Translations under genes and position numbers: made by a program | Shown: piece by piece, positions 35,001 to 44,569 of the stretch | How positions within the stretch are numbered: position 1 is the first letter of the stretch | How the letters are laid out: every line of letters begins with the position of its first letter | The notes under the pieces: generated by a model | Seen by the model: only the letters and a program-made list of their open reading frames with translations | What the model was told of the DNA's origin: nothing | Database searches by the model: none | NCBI RefSeq assembly: GCF_900108505.1 | Contig: NZ_FNWU01000005.1 | Span: 62,001 to 126,000, forward strand | Length of the DNA: 64,000 nt | From: Halopenitus malekzadehii | Lineage (GTDB): Archaea; Halobacteriota; Halobacteria; Halobacteriales; Haloferacaceae | Direction of reading: 5' to 3'

Positions 35001-35157
35001 CACACAGTCACCGCTACATCGTCACAGTAACTCTCCCGCAATAGGGATTGGAAGAGGGTTGGTTCATTACCAATCAAACCAACAGCGGTGAACTCAGCCC
35101 CTGTTTGTCAGCAGACCACTCCAGAAATACCACTTCGATGATAATAGAGCCATTGAT

Positions 35158-38100
35158 TCAGAGATCGATTGATTCGTCGCTATCCTGGACGTAGATGATG
35201 AGTCCGTCGTGGCCGTAACCTTGGACCCGAAAGCTGTTGACTAATTCAGGGAGTCCGTCAAGCTCACTGGTCAGGTCCACAGCTTGTCGTCCGGATTGAA
35301 CACCCAACAGCCGCCACGAGCCCTGATACAGGGTTTGCTCTGTATCGTCGGTCTCAGATGAGTGCAAGACTTTGCGATAGACCCGGAGCTGGTTTTGGGT
35401 CAAGTGTACCTTGTATGGGCCTTCATCGCCCAAGCTCTTGATTTCGTATCGAACGGGCTCGATCTCGTCACTGGTGCGTTCCAGCCCGAGCATATCGTAC
35501 CCTGCACCATCCCACACGCTTGAGATGTGGAGACCGGATTCGAGGGCTTCATCGCTACCTGTTTCGTGCCATTCTCGAAGGCCGCGTTCCAGATTTTCTG
35601 CAGTCCGGCCCGAGGATGGAATCACTGATAGAAGGCTCTCCAGAGCCTCATCAAACTCTCCTCGTGTCTTCGCATCTTCGAGAAGTTCTACAGTCTGCGT
35701 GGTAATCCACGATGCGGCCGCTCGCTCAGCTTCGTCACCAACTGATTTCGTATTCTTCCATTCAGATTCGAGGTCTTCGATCTCTACGATTCCGTTTTCA
35801 GTTTCGTTCGGATCACCTTCGGACAGCCTTGGTCGACCCCAGCCAAGATCCTTTGTGGTTGCCACGTTCTCGACGGGTTCGTACTGCGGTGAGAACTCAA
35901 TTAGCCGATCTTCGACTTCTTCGGGGGCTGGTATCGCCGCTTCAGGGAGTGATCCGCCGAATGGGTCCCCTCGTAGCCATTCGATGACGGCCCGTGTCGG
36001 GTCGAAGGCGACTCGTCGAGACGCATCTTCAGTGATGTATTCCTGCAAGCGAGCTTCGAGTTCATCGTCAGAGAACGCTACCTCGATGTGCTCGTCTATG
36101 AGGTGCTCCAAGAACGGAATAAGTTGTTCCCACTTCGTGAACCACGCGTCCCATTCCGCTCGGTGTGTCTGGCCACAGGAGAACTGTGGCCGGAACGGCT
36201 CCTGAGCGTCTGTCAAGTCTATCGATCGTAACGCAGCATTCACGTCAGCAGCGGTAAGGGACCATGAAACCGCGGTCACATCCACATCATCAGGATCGAT
36301 ATGAGAAAGACGGTTCCACGAGTCACGAACCTGAATATCGAGTTCAGATAGCGTCGTCCGTACCCGGCGACGTAGCTCCTCGTGTTCTTCATCATCGAGT
36401 TGGCGGAGATGTCGCTCGTAGGCGTCAACCAAGGAGATTGCGTCGCGTTTCTCCAAGAGTCGTTCGACACGGCTGACATCATCTGACTCGTAGCCGCTGA
36501 GGGCCTGACCGAAGAGTGGGCCGACGCCAGTAGCGGAATCCTCAAGCAGCAGTTTAGCTAACGGCTCACCGAATTCATCAAGCGGTGGTGAACCTGTGGT
36601 TCCGTCTGGCGTATCAAAGATAATCGTCGGTGGGTCCGGTTGCAGATAGAGCGCGTGATTGTGAGTGTTCTTGTACCGCGTTGCAGTCAGTGACTCTTCC
36701 CCGCCGAGAGTTGCTTGGAATTCGATCCATGCGTTCTCAACGGAACGAATCGTGCTGCTTCGCCATCGATCAGCCGCCGTCGCCGGGTCAATATCAACTT
36801 GGTTTGTCGTACTGGCGAGGGCAAGCAGATGCGCGATGATTGGTCGAAGTTGCTCTTCGAGGTTCTGAACGACTTCCACTTCTTCGCTGCCCCGGTGGGC
36901 TGGGTACACCTGACGTGAAATATCAATCTCGCGTGCGGCCAGTGGCTCATATCCTCGAAGAGTCTCAGTCCCGACCGTCGCTGCAGCCAGCGGCACCGCT
37001 GGGAAGAACCGGCGCATTTGATCTCGGGCGGTGTTTGTCGTTGGAATCCACACATCTTCGTCCGGTTCATACCACGCTAATCCTCGTTCAGCAAGCGCTC
37101 GTGGTTCGTCGACGGGTCGATACCCGAGGATGGGGATCTCCCGGTCGTCTCCTTCAGGGTCGTGTTCTCGGCAGATCGTGTTGAGAAGACGGTCGAACAA
37201 CCGAGTCAAGGCCTGCCGTGCACGTGGGTTTTCTTCGATCTCGTCTAACCGATCCGCTGTTAGTGAATGTACCTGAGTCAGTAGTCTGAAAGCTGGTTCT
37301 GCAGCGTCTCGTCCGAGACTATCCATATCGGTCCCGCTGACCGAATCAAGGGCGATCAACAACTCCTGTGAGAGTGGAGCTTCCTTCGACACACTCCAGA
37401 GTACGGACGGGAACTGGCGCTGTTGTCGGGAGACAAGCGTGAGCTCTGCCGGTGCAATCCGATCTGGTGGGCCTTCAACGAGGAGCGGTGGTTCTGCTTC
37501 CCCTTCAGCGTCACCGACTGGGAACCAGGCTTGATTCCGAAGTGCCGGAAGGATCTTGATTGGCCGTCGCCCTTGCTTTTCCTCGTCTAATTCGTTCCGT
37601 TCAGCTTCAATGATGTCTGCAAGCCACGAGTCCCAAGCTGCATCAAGCGATGTTAGCCACGCAGCCGGATCAACCGAGTCTGAAGTCGCAGGTTCTGTTC
37701 CGAGACGGAGTGGGTTCCACTCCGTCCCTGCTGCAACTAACACCGGGGGTGCGTCGCGGGGCGCAACCGTTCCGTCCTCACCCCCTTCGACTAACGTGAG
37801 TCGAACCCCATCGTCTGGACCGGGCGGTTCCGGCGTTACTCCAATGAACGCGAGGAATGAATCCAGATCTGCATTTTCGGGGAGTGAGGGGAGTTTTTCG
37901 GCGGCAACACGATCTCGTGTGAGTTGACGTGCTGGTTCCCACTGTCCATCTATCGTCGGGAGAAACAGCGTTGCGATCGCACGGCCGGCGGACCGCGCAT
38001 TATCGCTATAGACATCGTCTCTAATTGCTCGCCATCCTGGTCCATACGTATCCGTTTCTGCCGGGGGAGCTACACTGCCTTGCGAGTTGAGTGCGAAGAG

Positions 38101-40092
38101 ATCCATCGTGAACTGAATCAGTTCAGACTGTAATCGCTCCGCACGGTCCGGATCAGCATCTAATGGCTTGTACTCCCAGTCAGTCAGAGCGTTCGGGAGT
38201 TGCCGGAGCTCTGCGAGGACATCCCACCGATTGAATTGATTCGCTCCAAGGGGGTGTGGTGGCTCTCGGTCGAAACCGGACTGGAACTCGTATGAAGTCA
38301 CAGCACGCCCGGCCTCACGGAGCGCAAGCGGGAGATCAAGCTGTGTTGTCTCTGACCGACGGATGAAAAGCCGATGTGTGTGTCGATCAGTCTGAATCTG
38401 CCCGCCAGCTGTCCCTCGTTCGGGGAGTTGTACAGCGGGTGTGTCGCTCGTCCGGTCCTCATCTCGCGTCGCGGTGATGGGCGCAACACGAGTGCCCGAA
38501 TCTCGTATCGCGTCACACATCGCTATCGCACGTCGCCGCCAGGTTTTCGTTCTGCGAGAGGATTTGCACGTCCGGTCAAGCCAGTTACCTGCTGCTTTCC
38601 AGAAGTCATCATACGTCGAAAGGGGCCACTGGTCTTGCTGCTCGAAAAATGCATCAGCCAGCGCCGCCCACCGTCGATACCGGTCTGGATCCTTTACGCC
38701 ATCATCGGAGAACAGTAGATTCTCTATGTGGTCGACGACGATCTTGGCAGCGTCTGAGCTCCGTGACCCTGGGTTGAGGAACTGCCAAAAATCATCCCGA
38801 GGCGTCCCACCCGAAGTGATCTGTGGGACAGTAGTAACTGCTTCAGGGTCGATCCACGTGTACTCAAAGTCATCATCCGGAATACCGAGATGATTGGAGA
38901 TTGCGTGGAGATGCAGTTCCGCAGCTGCTCTAAGTAGGGCTCTGTTGTATCGACCAATCGTCTCGTCATCAAGTCGAAGGGCTGTTCTATCCGTTCGTAA
39001 CTGGAAATCACCCTGGAGATCGATACCGAAGGGAGTCTCGATCAGCGTGGGCAGGTAACCGTACAGTCCGGGGATTGAGTCATCCGAGCTGGTTTCCAGC
39101 CGTGGCCAAGCGATGGCTGCACCGGGCGTGGAAACATCGTGTTCAGCCTCTTCAGCGAGCGATCGCAGTTCTGAGGATGCCCAGTAAACGATCGACCGTT
39201 TCGCTTCCTCGGGGTTCGTCGATGGCCAAGTAGACTTCTGGAATCTGTTCCCCCACGCATCGAAGGAGACGGTCAGTTTCCGGCGGTCATCAAATAGCCC
39301 GATGAAGTTGAGATGCCGTTGTTGAAACGTTTCAACGGACTCACGTAGCTCATCCTCTTTCCCAGGAGTAATCGGGACTACCACGACCGTGCTAAAGTCG
39401 GAAACATCGTCGGGTGTCGGTGGTGCGTCCGCACATAACGGGAGTGGGAAATGGAAGCTCGCGCGTTGTTCGTCATTATCCAAAGGGCTCTCCGTCGAAT
39501 CAAGGAAGTCGGCGTGGCCTCTCTGTACCTCTGGGAATTCGAGTCGCTGCTGCCACGTGTCGTGATCCAGTGGGAGATGCATCTCCATCCCCCACCACCC
39601 AGGACTTTCAGAAAATCGACTCCAGACACGGGCAAAATCGCCTAACCAAAAGACAGACCGAAATCCGACGCCCTTGTTCCCGACGCTCTCTTCGGGGCGC
39701 TTATTCGATACGTGTAGCGTACAGAGGGCATTAAAATCCGGTCGACGCCGTCCCTGAACATCCGGTGGGTTCGAATAATCGTATTCTGGATCTACTCGGA
39801 TGGGTGCTCCGTCGTTCGCAACAACAAGTGCCTGCTCAGTCGGCCCCCAATCGACATCGCGGATTTCGACCGCGACGTTGGATTCAGCCCGATCGAGTGC
39901 ATTCTGTAAGAGTTCAAAAAGAACACGAGCAGTATACTGCCGACGAATCGATTCCTCAGCCTGCAAATCCCGGTATGCATCGTCACCGCTCATTCCGGCT
40001 GAGTTCTCGTAATGCCGCTGAAAGACCGCTTGAAGATCGCTTGGCTCGGGAACGTATCCCGGTTCTGAGTGAGTAGCGTACTGTTCACTCAT
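35158..40092 (-). CDS. Giant GHKL (sacsin-like) ATPase with C-terminal DUF3883, 1644 aa
   Basis: The N-terminus has the Bergerat fold signatures: ELLQNALD at 60-67, VANDGAPI at 91-98 and GNKGVGFRSVFWL at 138-150. This is the ATP-binding domain of sacsin/HSP90-like proteins. The final ~130 residues (from about 1510) carry the DUF3883 pattern (ERTSDEIEPVRYEIKSL, KVHLTQNQLRVY), a nuclease-like fold. The ~1300 residues between have helical and strand-rich segments and no named domain. Such large GHKL-DUF3883 proteins are common in archaeal and bacterial defence islands; function is inferred from that. Confidence 0.82.
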   Translation of the reverse strand: MSEQYATHSEPGYVPEPSDLQAVFQRHYENSAGMSGDDAYRDLQAEESIRRQYTARVLFELLQNALDRAESNVAVEIRDVDWGPTEQALVVANDGAPIRVDPEYDYSNPPDVQGRRRPDFNALCTLHVSNKRPEESVGNKGVGFRSVFWLGDFARVWSRFSESPGWWGMEMHLPLDHDTWQQRLEFPEVQRGHADFLDSTESPLDNDEQRASFHFPLPLCADAPPTPDDVSDFSTVVVVPITPGKEDELRESVETFQQRHLNFIGLFDDRRKLTVSFDAWGNRFQKSTWPSTNPEEAKRSIVYWASSELRSLAEEAEHDVSTPGAAIAWPRLETSSDDSIPGLYGYLPTLIETPFGIDLQGDFQLRTDRTALRLDDETIGRYNRALLRAAAELHLHAISNHLGIPDDDFEYTWIDPEAVTTVPQITSGGTPRDDFWQFLNPGSRSSDAAKIVVDHIENLLFSDDGVKDPDRYRRWAALADAFFEQQDQWPLSTYDDFWKAAGNWLDRTCKSSRRTKTWRRRAIAMCDAIRDSGTRVAPITATRDEDRTSDTPAVQLPERGTAGGQIQTDRHTHRLFIRRSETTQLDLPLALREAGRAVTSYEFQSGFDREPPHPLGANQFNRWDVLAELRQLPNALTDWEYKPLDADPDRAERLQSELIQFTMDLFALNSQGSVAPPAETDTYGPGWRAIRDDVYSDNARSAGRAIATLFLPTIDGQWEPARQLTRDRVAAEKLPSLPENADLDSFLAFIGVTPEPPGPDDGVRLTLVEGGEDGTVAPRDAPPVLVAAGTEWNPLRLGTEPATSDSVDPAAWLTSLDAAWDSWLADIIEAERNELDEEKQGRRPIKILPALRNQAWFPVGDAEGEAEPPLLVEGPPDRIAPAELTLVSRQQRQFPSVLWSVSKEAPLSQELLIALDSVSGTDMDSLGRDAAEPAFRLLTQVHSLTADRLDEIEENPRARQALTRLFDRLLNTICREHDPEGDDREIPILGYRPVDEPRALAERGLAWYEPDEDVWIPTTNTARDQMRRFFPAVPLAAATVGTETLRGYEPLAAREIDISRQVYPAHRGSEEVEVVQNLEEQLRPIIAHLLALASTTNQVDIDPATAADRWRSSTIRSVENAWIEFQATLGGEESLTATRYKNTHNHALYLQPDPPTIIFDTPDGTTGSPPLDEFGEPLAKLLLEDSATGVGPLFGQALSGYESDDVSRVERLLEKRDAISLVDAYERHLRQLDDEEHEELRRRVRTTLSELDIQVRDSWNRLSHIDPDDVDVTAVSWSLTAADVNAALRSIDLTDAQEPFRPQFSCGQTHRAEWDAWFTKWEQLIPFLEHLIDEHIEVAFSDDELEARLQEYITEDASRRVAFDPTRAVIEWLRGDPFGGSLPEAAIPAPEEVEDRLIEFSPQYEPVENVATTKDLGWGRPRLSEGDPNETENGIVEIEDLESEWKNTKSVGDEAERAAASWITTQTVELLEDAKTRGEFDEALESLLSVIPSSGRTAENLERGLREWHETGSDEALESGLHISSVWDGAGYDMLGLERTSDEIEPVRYEIKSLGDEGPYKVHLTQNQLRVYRKVLHSSETDDTEQTLYQGSWRLLGVQSGRQAVDLTSELDGLPELVNSFRVQGYGHDGLIIYVQDSDESIDL

Positions 40093-40299
40093 CCGTCATA
40101 GCACCTTGAAAACAAGAAGAGACGACTGCCATAGCAAGTGAATGAGAAGCAGACCGTATGAAAGTTCGGCTAAAACGTCTCGTGGTCTTCAGTGAGAGTA
40201 GATTTCTTCGAGGCTGTCGAGCCTATGTGATTCTGGGTACCAGTGGCACTGAGAACGTAGTTGAACGCTTATCATTATGTGGGTGCGTTATCCCGGTAG

Positions 40300-40692
40300 A
40301 TGTCAGCGATTCCAACGGAGTGGGGTGAGCCGGATTCTCGCCTAGGCGTCTACTACGAACTCCTCTGGATAGGGCTGGCGGTTGTCGTACTCGCTGCGCT
40401 CGCGTACTGGGAGCCGTTCTCAATCACCGTATCGATTACACCACAACGACTTGCCGGCGCGACAATCCTCGGTGTGGTTCTCGGCATTGCTGTGATGTAT
40501 GTCTCGTTCGTGAACGAACGGTTCCAACGACTCTGGGCAGATTTCCGCATCCGGTTCATCAGTCTCTTTGTACTCATTATGGGCGGTCAACTCGGACTTG
40601 CCGTCGCTCCCACGTGGACGGTGCTCACGATGCTAGCGACATTTCTCACACTCATCCCACTTCGTCTCGCCATCTACCTTCGTACACGGTAA
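40300..40692 (+). CDS. Four-helix membrane protein, 130 aa
   Basis: Four hydrophobic segments are visible (about 20-38, 50-68, 85-103, 105-125), with no signal peptide and charged loops between, so it is an integral membrane protein. No family was recognised. It is divergent from the GHKL ATPase. It may be a defence-linked membrane effector or an unrelated small transporter. Confidence 0.6.
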   Translation: MSAIPTEWGEPDSRLGVYYELLWIGLAVVVLAALAYWEPFSITVSITPQRLAGATILGVVLGIAVMYVSFVNERFQRLWADFRIRFISLFVLIMGGQLGLAVAPTWTVLTMLATFLTLIPLRLAIYLRTR

Positions 40693-41030
40693 GAAGTATA
40701 GTTGACCGGCGAGTAGTTCGGCTGTATTCACCGATTATCACCACATCTGCCCTAGCTTGAGGATTTCAACAAAGCCCTAGAGTTGTACCCCCTCGATGTT
40801 GCTGGCTGTGAGCCTGAGTTTTCCTGCTCGTGCGGGGCGGAACTCCGTCGGTAGGTCGATGTCCTATATCACCTCGAAGAAATTGTGAATAGTCAGGGAA
40901 GTTCTGGCAAGTAGAGAGGGCCCAACGAACTGGAGATTCCTAGCGATCAAGCTACTCTCAACGATAGTTGAGAATTGAAGTTCTGCGCCAAAACGCATAA
41001 GTCATTATCGTAGTAATCATTATTCAAAGT
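40693..41030. other. Intergenic region with a dispersed repeat copy
   Basis: No gene is seen. The left half holds copy 2 of the TGTTGAA element in inverse orientation (40722-40771). The right end has an AT-rich stretch (about 41000-41028) likely to be the promoter of the ATPase gene at 41031. Confidence 0.5.
40722..40771 (-). repeat. Dispersed TGTTGAA...TACAG element, copy 2
   Basis: Read on the minus strand this 50-base element begins TGTTGAAATCCTCAAGCT and ends GAATACAG. It is in opposite orientation to copy 1 and is also intergenic. Confidence 0.55.
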
Positions 41031-42422
41031 ATGACATTCTATGACCGGGGAGAGGAGCTGGATGCGCTTTCGTCTGCGTTTGAGTCGCCCGGATCGGACG
41101 TATTCGTCGTCTACGGGCGTCGGCGTGCCGGAAAGACGGAGTTGTTGAAGGAGTTCTGTACCGATCGGCCGCATATTTACTTTCTCGCGGCGCAGGAAGC
41201 CGAGCACCGACAGCGCGCGAAGTTCATTGACCAGGTTGCAGCGTTCTTCGACGATCGCACCCCACGGATCGACGGGTGGGACGAGGCCTTCGACTACCTC
41301 GGGGAGAAACTCCAGTCCGAGGCGGTCGTGGTCGTGATCGACGAGTTCCCGTATCTCGTCGCGGAGAATGACTCGGTTCCATCGTACGTGCAGGGATTCG
41401 TCGATGAACAGCTCCAAGAGACCGATTCGATGCTGGTTCTCTGTGGGTCAAGCGTGAGTACGATGGAATCAGAGGTACTCGGCCACGAGAGCCCATTGTA
41501 CGGTCGTCGCACGGGACAACTCGACGTGCAGCCGTTCTCATTTCAGCAGGCCCGTGAGGTCATCGACTACGAGATGGCAGACGCGATTCGATCCTACGCG
41601 ATCACCGGTGGGACGCCGATGTATCTCACGCTGTTCGATTACGGGCGCTCGCTCGCGGACAACATCCGGTCACAGGTGTTATCGCCGTCAGCAGTACTGT
41701 ACAACGAGCCGGAGTTCTTGCTTCGCACGGAGTTCCGGAATCCAGCGCGGTATCTGAGTATTCTCGAAGCGGTTGCGCTGGGACACACGACACCGAACGA
41801 GATCTCGGGGGCGACAGGGATCGATGCCGGTCCGCTATCGAAGTATTTGCAGACGTTGCGGCAGCTCCGACTGATCGATCGGGAAGTCCCTGTGACAGCA
41901 TCTGCGAAGAAGTCGAAGCGATCGCGGTACCGCGTTGCGGACGAGTTCCTTCGGTTCTGGTTCCGGTACGTTGAGCCGAACCGCTCCAGTATCGAAGAAG
42001 CCCCGGACATCGTGTACGACGGAACAATCGCCCCAGATCTCCCGATGCACGTTGCCACCGCGTTCGAGGACGTGTGTCAGGAAGCCGTGTGGGAAGGGAT
42101 TCGACGCGGTGAGTTTGAGCCGTACTCAGAGGTTGGCCGCTGGTGGTACGGGGAAGACGAGATCGATATTGTCGGTCTCGCACCAAGCGACGACCGAATC
42201 CTATTCGCCGAGTGCAAGTGGACATCGGATCCAGTCGGGACCGCGCTCGTCGAGGACCTGCAGGCAAAAGCAGGGAACGTTAGATGGGGGCCAGATGAGC
42301 GGAAGGAGCGCTTCGCGCTGTTCTCAAAGAGCGGGTTCGTTGAGGGACTCGAAGACCATCTCGACGAACACTGGTCGTTGTGGAATCTTGCAAAGATGGA
42401 TAATCTTCTCACGCCGTCCTGA
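41031..42422 (+). CDS. Archaeal STAND ATPase with DUF234 nuclease-like domain, 463 aa
   Basis: Walker A is GRRRAGKTE at 29-37 and Walker B is VVVIDEFPYL at 98-107, typical of archaeal ATPases with the YGRRRxGKT signature. A winged helix (TPNEISGATGIDAGPLSKYL) follows near 245-275, and a C-terminal DUF234 PD-(D/E)XK-like domain has EIDIVGL and FAECKW (E-x-K) near 380-400. This family is widespread in archaea, and its biological role is not settled; mobile-element and toxin-like roles have been proposed. It stands as a single gene. Confidence 0.85.
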   Translation: MTFYDRGEELDALSSAFESPGSDVFVVYGRRRAGKTELLKEFCTDRPHIYFLAAQEAEHRQRAKFIDQVAAFFDDRTPRIDGWDEAFDYLGEKLQSEAVVVVIDEFPYLVAENDSVPSYVQGFVDEQLQETDSMLVLCGSSVSTMESEVLGHESPLYGRRTGQLDVQPFSFQQAREVIDYEMADAIRSYAITGGTPMYLTLFDYGRSLADNIRSQVLSPSAVLYNEPEFLLRTEFRNPARYLSILEAVALGHTTPNEISGATGIDAGPLSKYLQTLRQLRLIDREVPVTASAKKSKRSRYRVADEFLRFWFRYVEPNRSSIEEAPDIVYDGTIAPDLPMHVATAFEDVCQEAVWEGIRRGEFEPYSEVGRWWYGEDEIDIVGLAPSDDRILFAECKWTSDPVGTALVEDLQAKAGNVRWGPDERKERFALFSKSGFVEGLEDHLDEHWSLWNLAKMDNLLTPS

Positions 42423-42756
42423 GGGGCGTACTCGTCAGGTTGAGGGAACGTATATACGACGGAAAAAACAGGTATACTCGATGCCAGCCTTAGATAATTT
42501 CTCTCTGTGGGATTCCCTGCAGAGATCTCTCCGTAGATCGCTACGCTATTCGTGAGTCTCGTCGCCACCACCAACCCGAACAACAATTAAATTATATGTT
42601 TTAAATAATATGTATCTGGTTTTTATAGGATCCTTCGACCTTGTTGGAAACCAGATTTGCGTCCAGTGGGGGAGAATAGTGTGATGAGTTCCGAAACCTG
42701 AACGTAGTCTCCCCCGTACAAACCTGATTGTCGAAGGGTATTCGTTGAGTAGGTCC
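42423..42756. other. Intergenic, gene-free
   Basis: The region contains an AT-rich core (about 42582-42630, with AAATTATATGTTTTAAATA) and a possible promoter, but no gene or repeat that I can support. It marks the change from the defence island to the lipoprotein and membrane-protein region. Confidence 0.4.
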
Positions 42757-43173
42757 TCAACAGCGGACATCGGAGCTTTGCAGGATCGTCGGATCGCTGT
42801 CGGTGTTGTACCGGAAGATCATACGAGGGCAGATCTCAGTACGGTCAGTTCCATTAATATCGAGTACCTCACCTCGTGTCGTCTGCTCGTCGACAACACC
42901 ATGAATCACCACGGAGTCGTAATCCACGCCTGGTTCTCTTTCAACGAGTTCGCGCGTTTCTGGCGGGATCTCACGCGAGATCCACTGTCCGAGTCCATCG
43001 GTCGTTTCAATGGCGATATGGAATACGTGGGCGTTCTCCGTGGCATTCTCAAGTGCTATTTCGAGTGTCGAAATCGTGGGCGTGTCAGCGTTCCATCCAG
43101 CACAGCCGGCCAGTAGCGCGGTTCCCCCGAGAGTGCTCGTCTGCACCAGAAATTGGCGTCGTGTGGGGGGCAC
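42757..43173 (-). CDS. Tat-exported lipoprotein, 138 aa
   Basis: The start has twin arginines (MPPTRRQFLVQ) followed by a hydrophobic run and LLAGCAG, a lipobox with Cys23. The mature part is a strand-rich domain of ~110 residues with ATENAHVFHIAIETTDG, like an immunoglobulin-type beta sandwich seen in small haloarchaeal surface proteins. It is expected to be anchored outside the membrane. The function is unknown. Confidence 0.75.
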   Translation of the reverse strand: MPPTRRQFLVQTSTLGGTALLAGCAGWNADTPTISTLEIALENATENAHVFHIAIETTDGLGQWISREIPPETRELVEREPGVDYDSVVIHGVVDEQTTRGEVLDINGTDRTEICPRMIFRYNTDSDPTILQSSDVRC

Positions 43174-43220
43174 GTCATACAGATACTAGTAACAACCGTA
43201 TGAATATTGTCGTACGATTC

Positions 43221-43270
43221 TGTTGAAATCCTATTCTCTAAGTAGATTCTCGCCTGGAACAGGCAGTCGA
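43221..43270 (+). repeat. Dispersed TGTTGAA element, copy 3 (partial)
   Basis: TGTTGAAATCCT at 43221 agrees with the left end of the family, but the TACAG end is unclear, so this copy is likely partial or decayed. Confidence 0.35.
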
Positions 43271-43369
43271 TGAGGTCTACAACTCTAATGTTCGTATAGA
43301 GAAACCCTTGTACGGCGAATTAGCACGAGAACCAACAAAGGTTTACAACAACTTTGATACTGTGTGGAT

Positions 43370-43732
43370 ATGGATAGAAATCTCCCGCTTGCTGTTCTCT
43401 GTGGTCTGTTGGTGGGACTCAGCATATACTGGTTTCTCTCCCCTGACTGGTTCATTGCAATGGGAATAGCGGCGGTTTACGCAGGAGCTGGGTACTTCTA
43501 TTTGGCATTTGATATTCCACTCCTTGGAAGTGCTATCCAATTTGACGACCGGATAGACCGGTTCGGCTACGCTATTGGCCTGTTCGGTCTATCTGTGAGT
43601 CCCATCGCATTCGCGCAGTACTACGGCCAACAAGGTGCTACGACGCTCCCATTCGTGATTTTATTTATAGGTGTAATCGCGTTTCTACTTTTCACTTCAA
43701 AAGCCCGGCAACAGTCAGAACACATTCACTGA
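43370..43732 (+). CDS. Four-TM membrane protein, 120 aa
   Basis: About four hydrophobic segments are visible: at 5-21, 28-50, 63-80 and 90-107. The ATG at 43370 is preferred to the GTG two codons upstream. No family recognised. It faces no obvious operon partner. Confidence 0.6.
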   Translation: MDRNLPLAVLCGLLVGLSIYWFLSPDWFIAMGIAAVYAGAGYFYLAFDIPLLGSAIQFDDRIDRFGYAIGLFGLSVSPIAFAQYYGQQGATTLPFVILFIGVIAFLLFTSKARQQSEHIH

Positions 43733-44138
43733 TACGCGCTATCAAGCACGAACAGGGCGTCTGAAGACCCTGTGATATGACGCTGGCGGGTGACGTACAA
43801 GGAAATGCTGTTAAGTGCTTCACCTGTACTGAACGGTTCGTGAGCTCTCTGTATTAACCACAGTCGATCAGAAAATGCCACTGACAGAGAATTTGAACAA
43901 GGTCGATTATCGCCTTCGATTCCATTTCTGATCTTCACAGCCAAACGATGAGCGCCCGAAGATGGCGCTCGTCGCTAACATTGAGTTCGGACGATGAACA
44001 CGTTCTTCCGAGGGTTTGTACTCGGCAACAACGGGCTGCTTCATACGATTTTGTTTGAATAATAGGGCTTCAACGGAGCCGTGAAAGAATGATATGAAGG
44101 ATCGATACTGTTTCAAGACTTGAACATAAATCTTAAGT
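43733..44138. other. Intergenic, no gene seen
   Basis: Small open frames here are short and not haloarchaeal in composition. The end holds a likely promoter for the PadR gene (AACATAAATCTTAAG just before the ATG). Confidence 0.45.
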
Positions 44139-44420
44139 ATGTACGATTTGACAGGCTTTCAGCGGGATCTGTTGTACGTAGTCGCTGGGCTTGACGCGCC
44201 TCACGGACTCGCAATCAAAGACGAACTCGAAGATTATTATGAAAAAGAGATCCACCATGGGCGGCTCTATCCCAATCTGGATACACTCATTGAGAAAGGT
44301 CTCCTCGAAAAGAGTCAGAAGGATCGACGAACGAATGAATACTCGATAACCCGCCGCGGAATGAGAGAAATCGAAGCCCGAACCGAGTGGGAGACACAAT
44401 ACATCAACCACGCGAACTAA
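44139..44420 (+). CDS. PadR-family transcriptional regulator, 93 aa
   Basis: The protein is a single winged helix with the PadR signature: LTGFQRDLLYVVAGLDAPHGLAIKDEL at the start and HHGRLYPNLDTLIEKGLLEKS, where the GxLYPxLxxLxxxGL motif is clear. Haloarchaeal PadR proteins of this size usually lack the long C-terminal helix and act as small repressors. The DNA target is unknown. It is not in an operon with the downstream lipoprotein, which starts 150 bases later. Confidence 0.88.
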   Translation: MYDLTGFQRDLLYVVAGLDAPHGLAIKDELEDYYEKEIHHGRLYPNLDTLIEKGLLEKSQKDRRTNEYSITRRGMREIEARTEWETQYINHAN

Positions 44421-44569
44421 CCTGGTCTCACCTACCGCCTAGCTCAGAGCAATCGAGACCTGTATCAGGTACTAACCTTTTCAACAGAGCTCTATTTGTC
44501 AAATCGGGAGACTACAAGGTGATTTTAACACAGCCGTAATACTATACATACGTTGGTCTACATTCAGAT

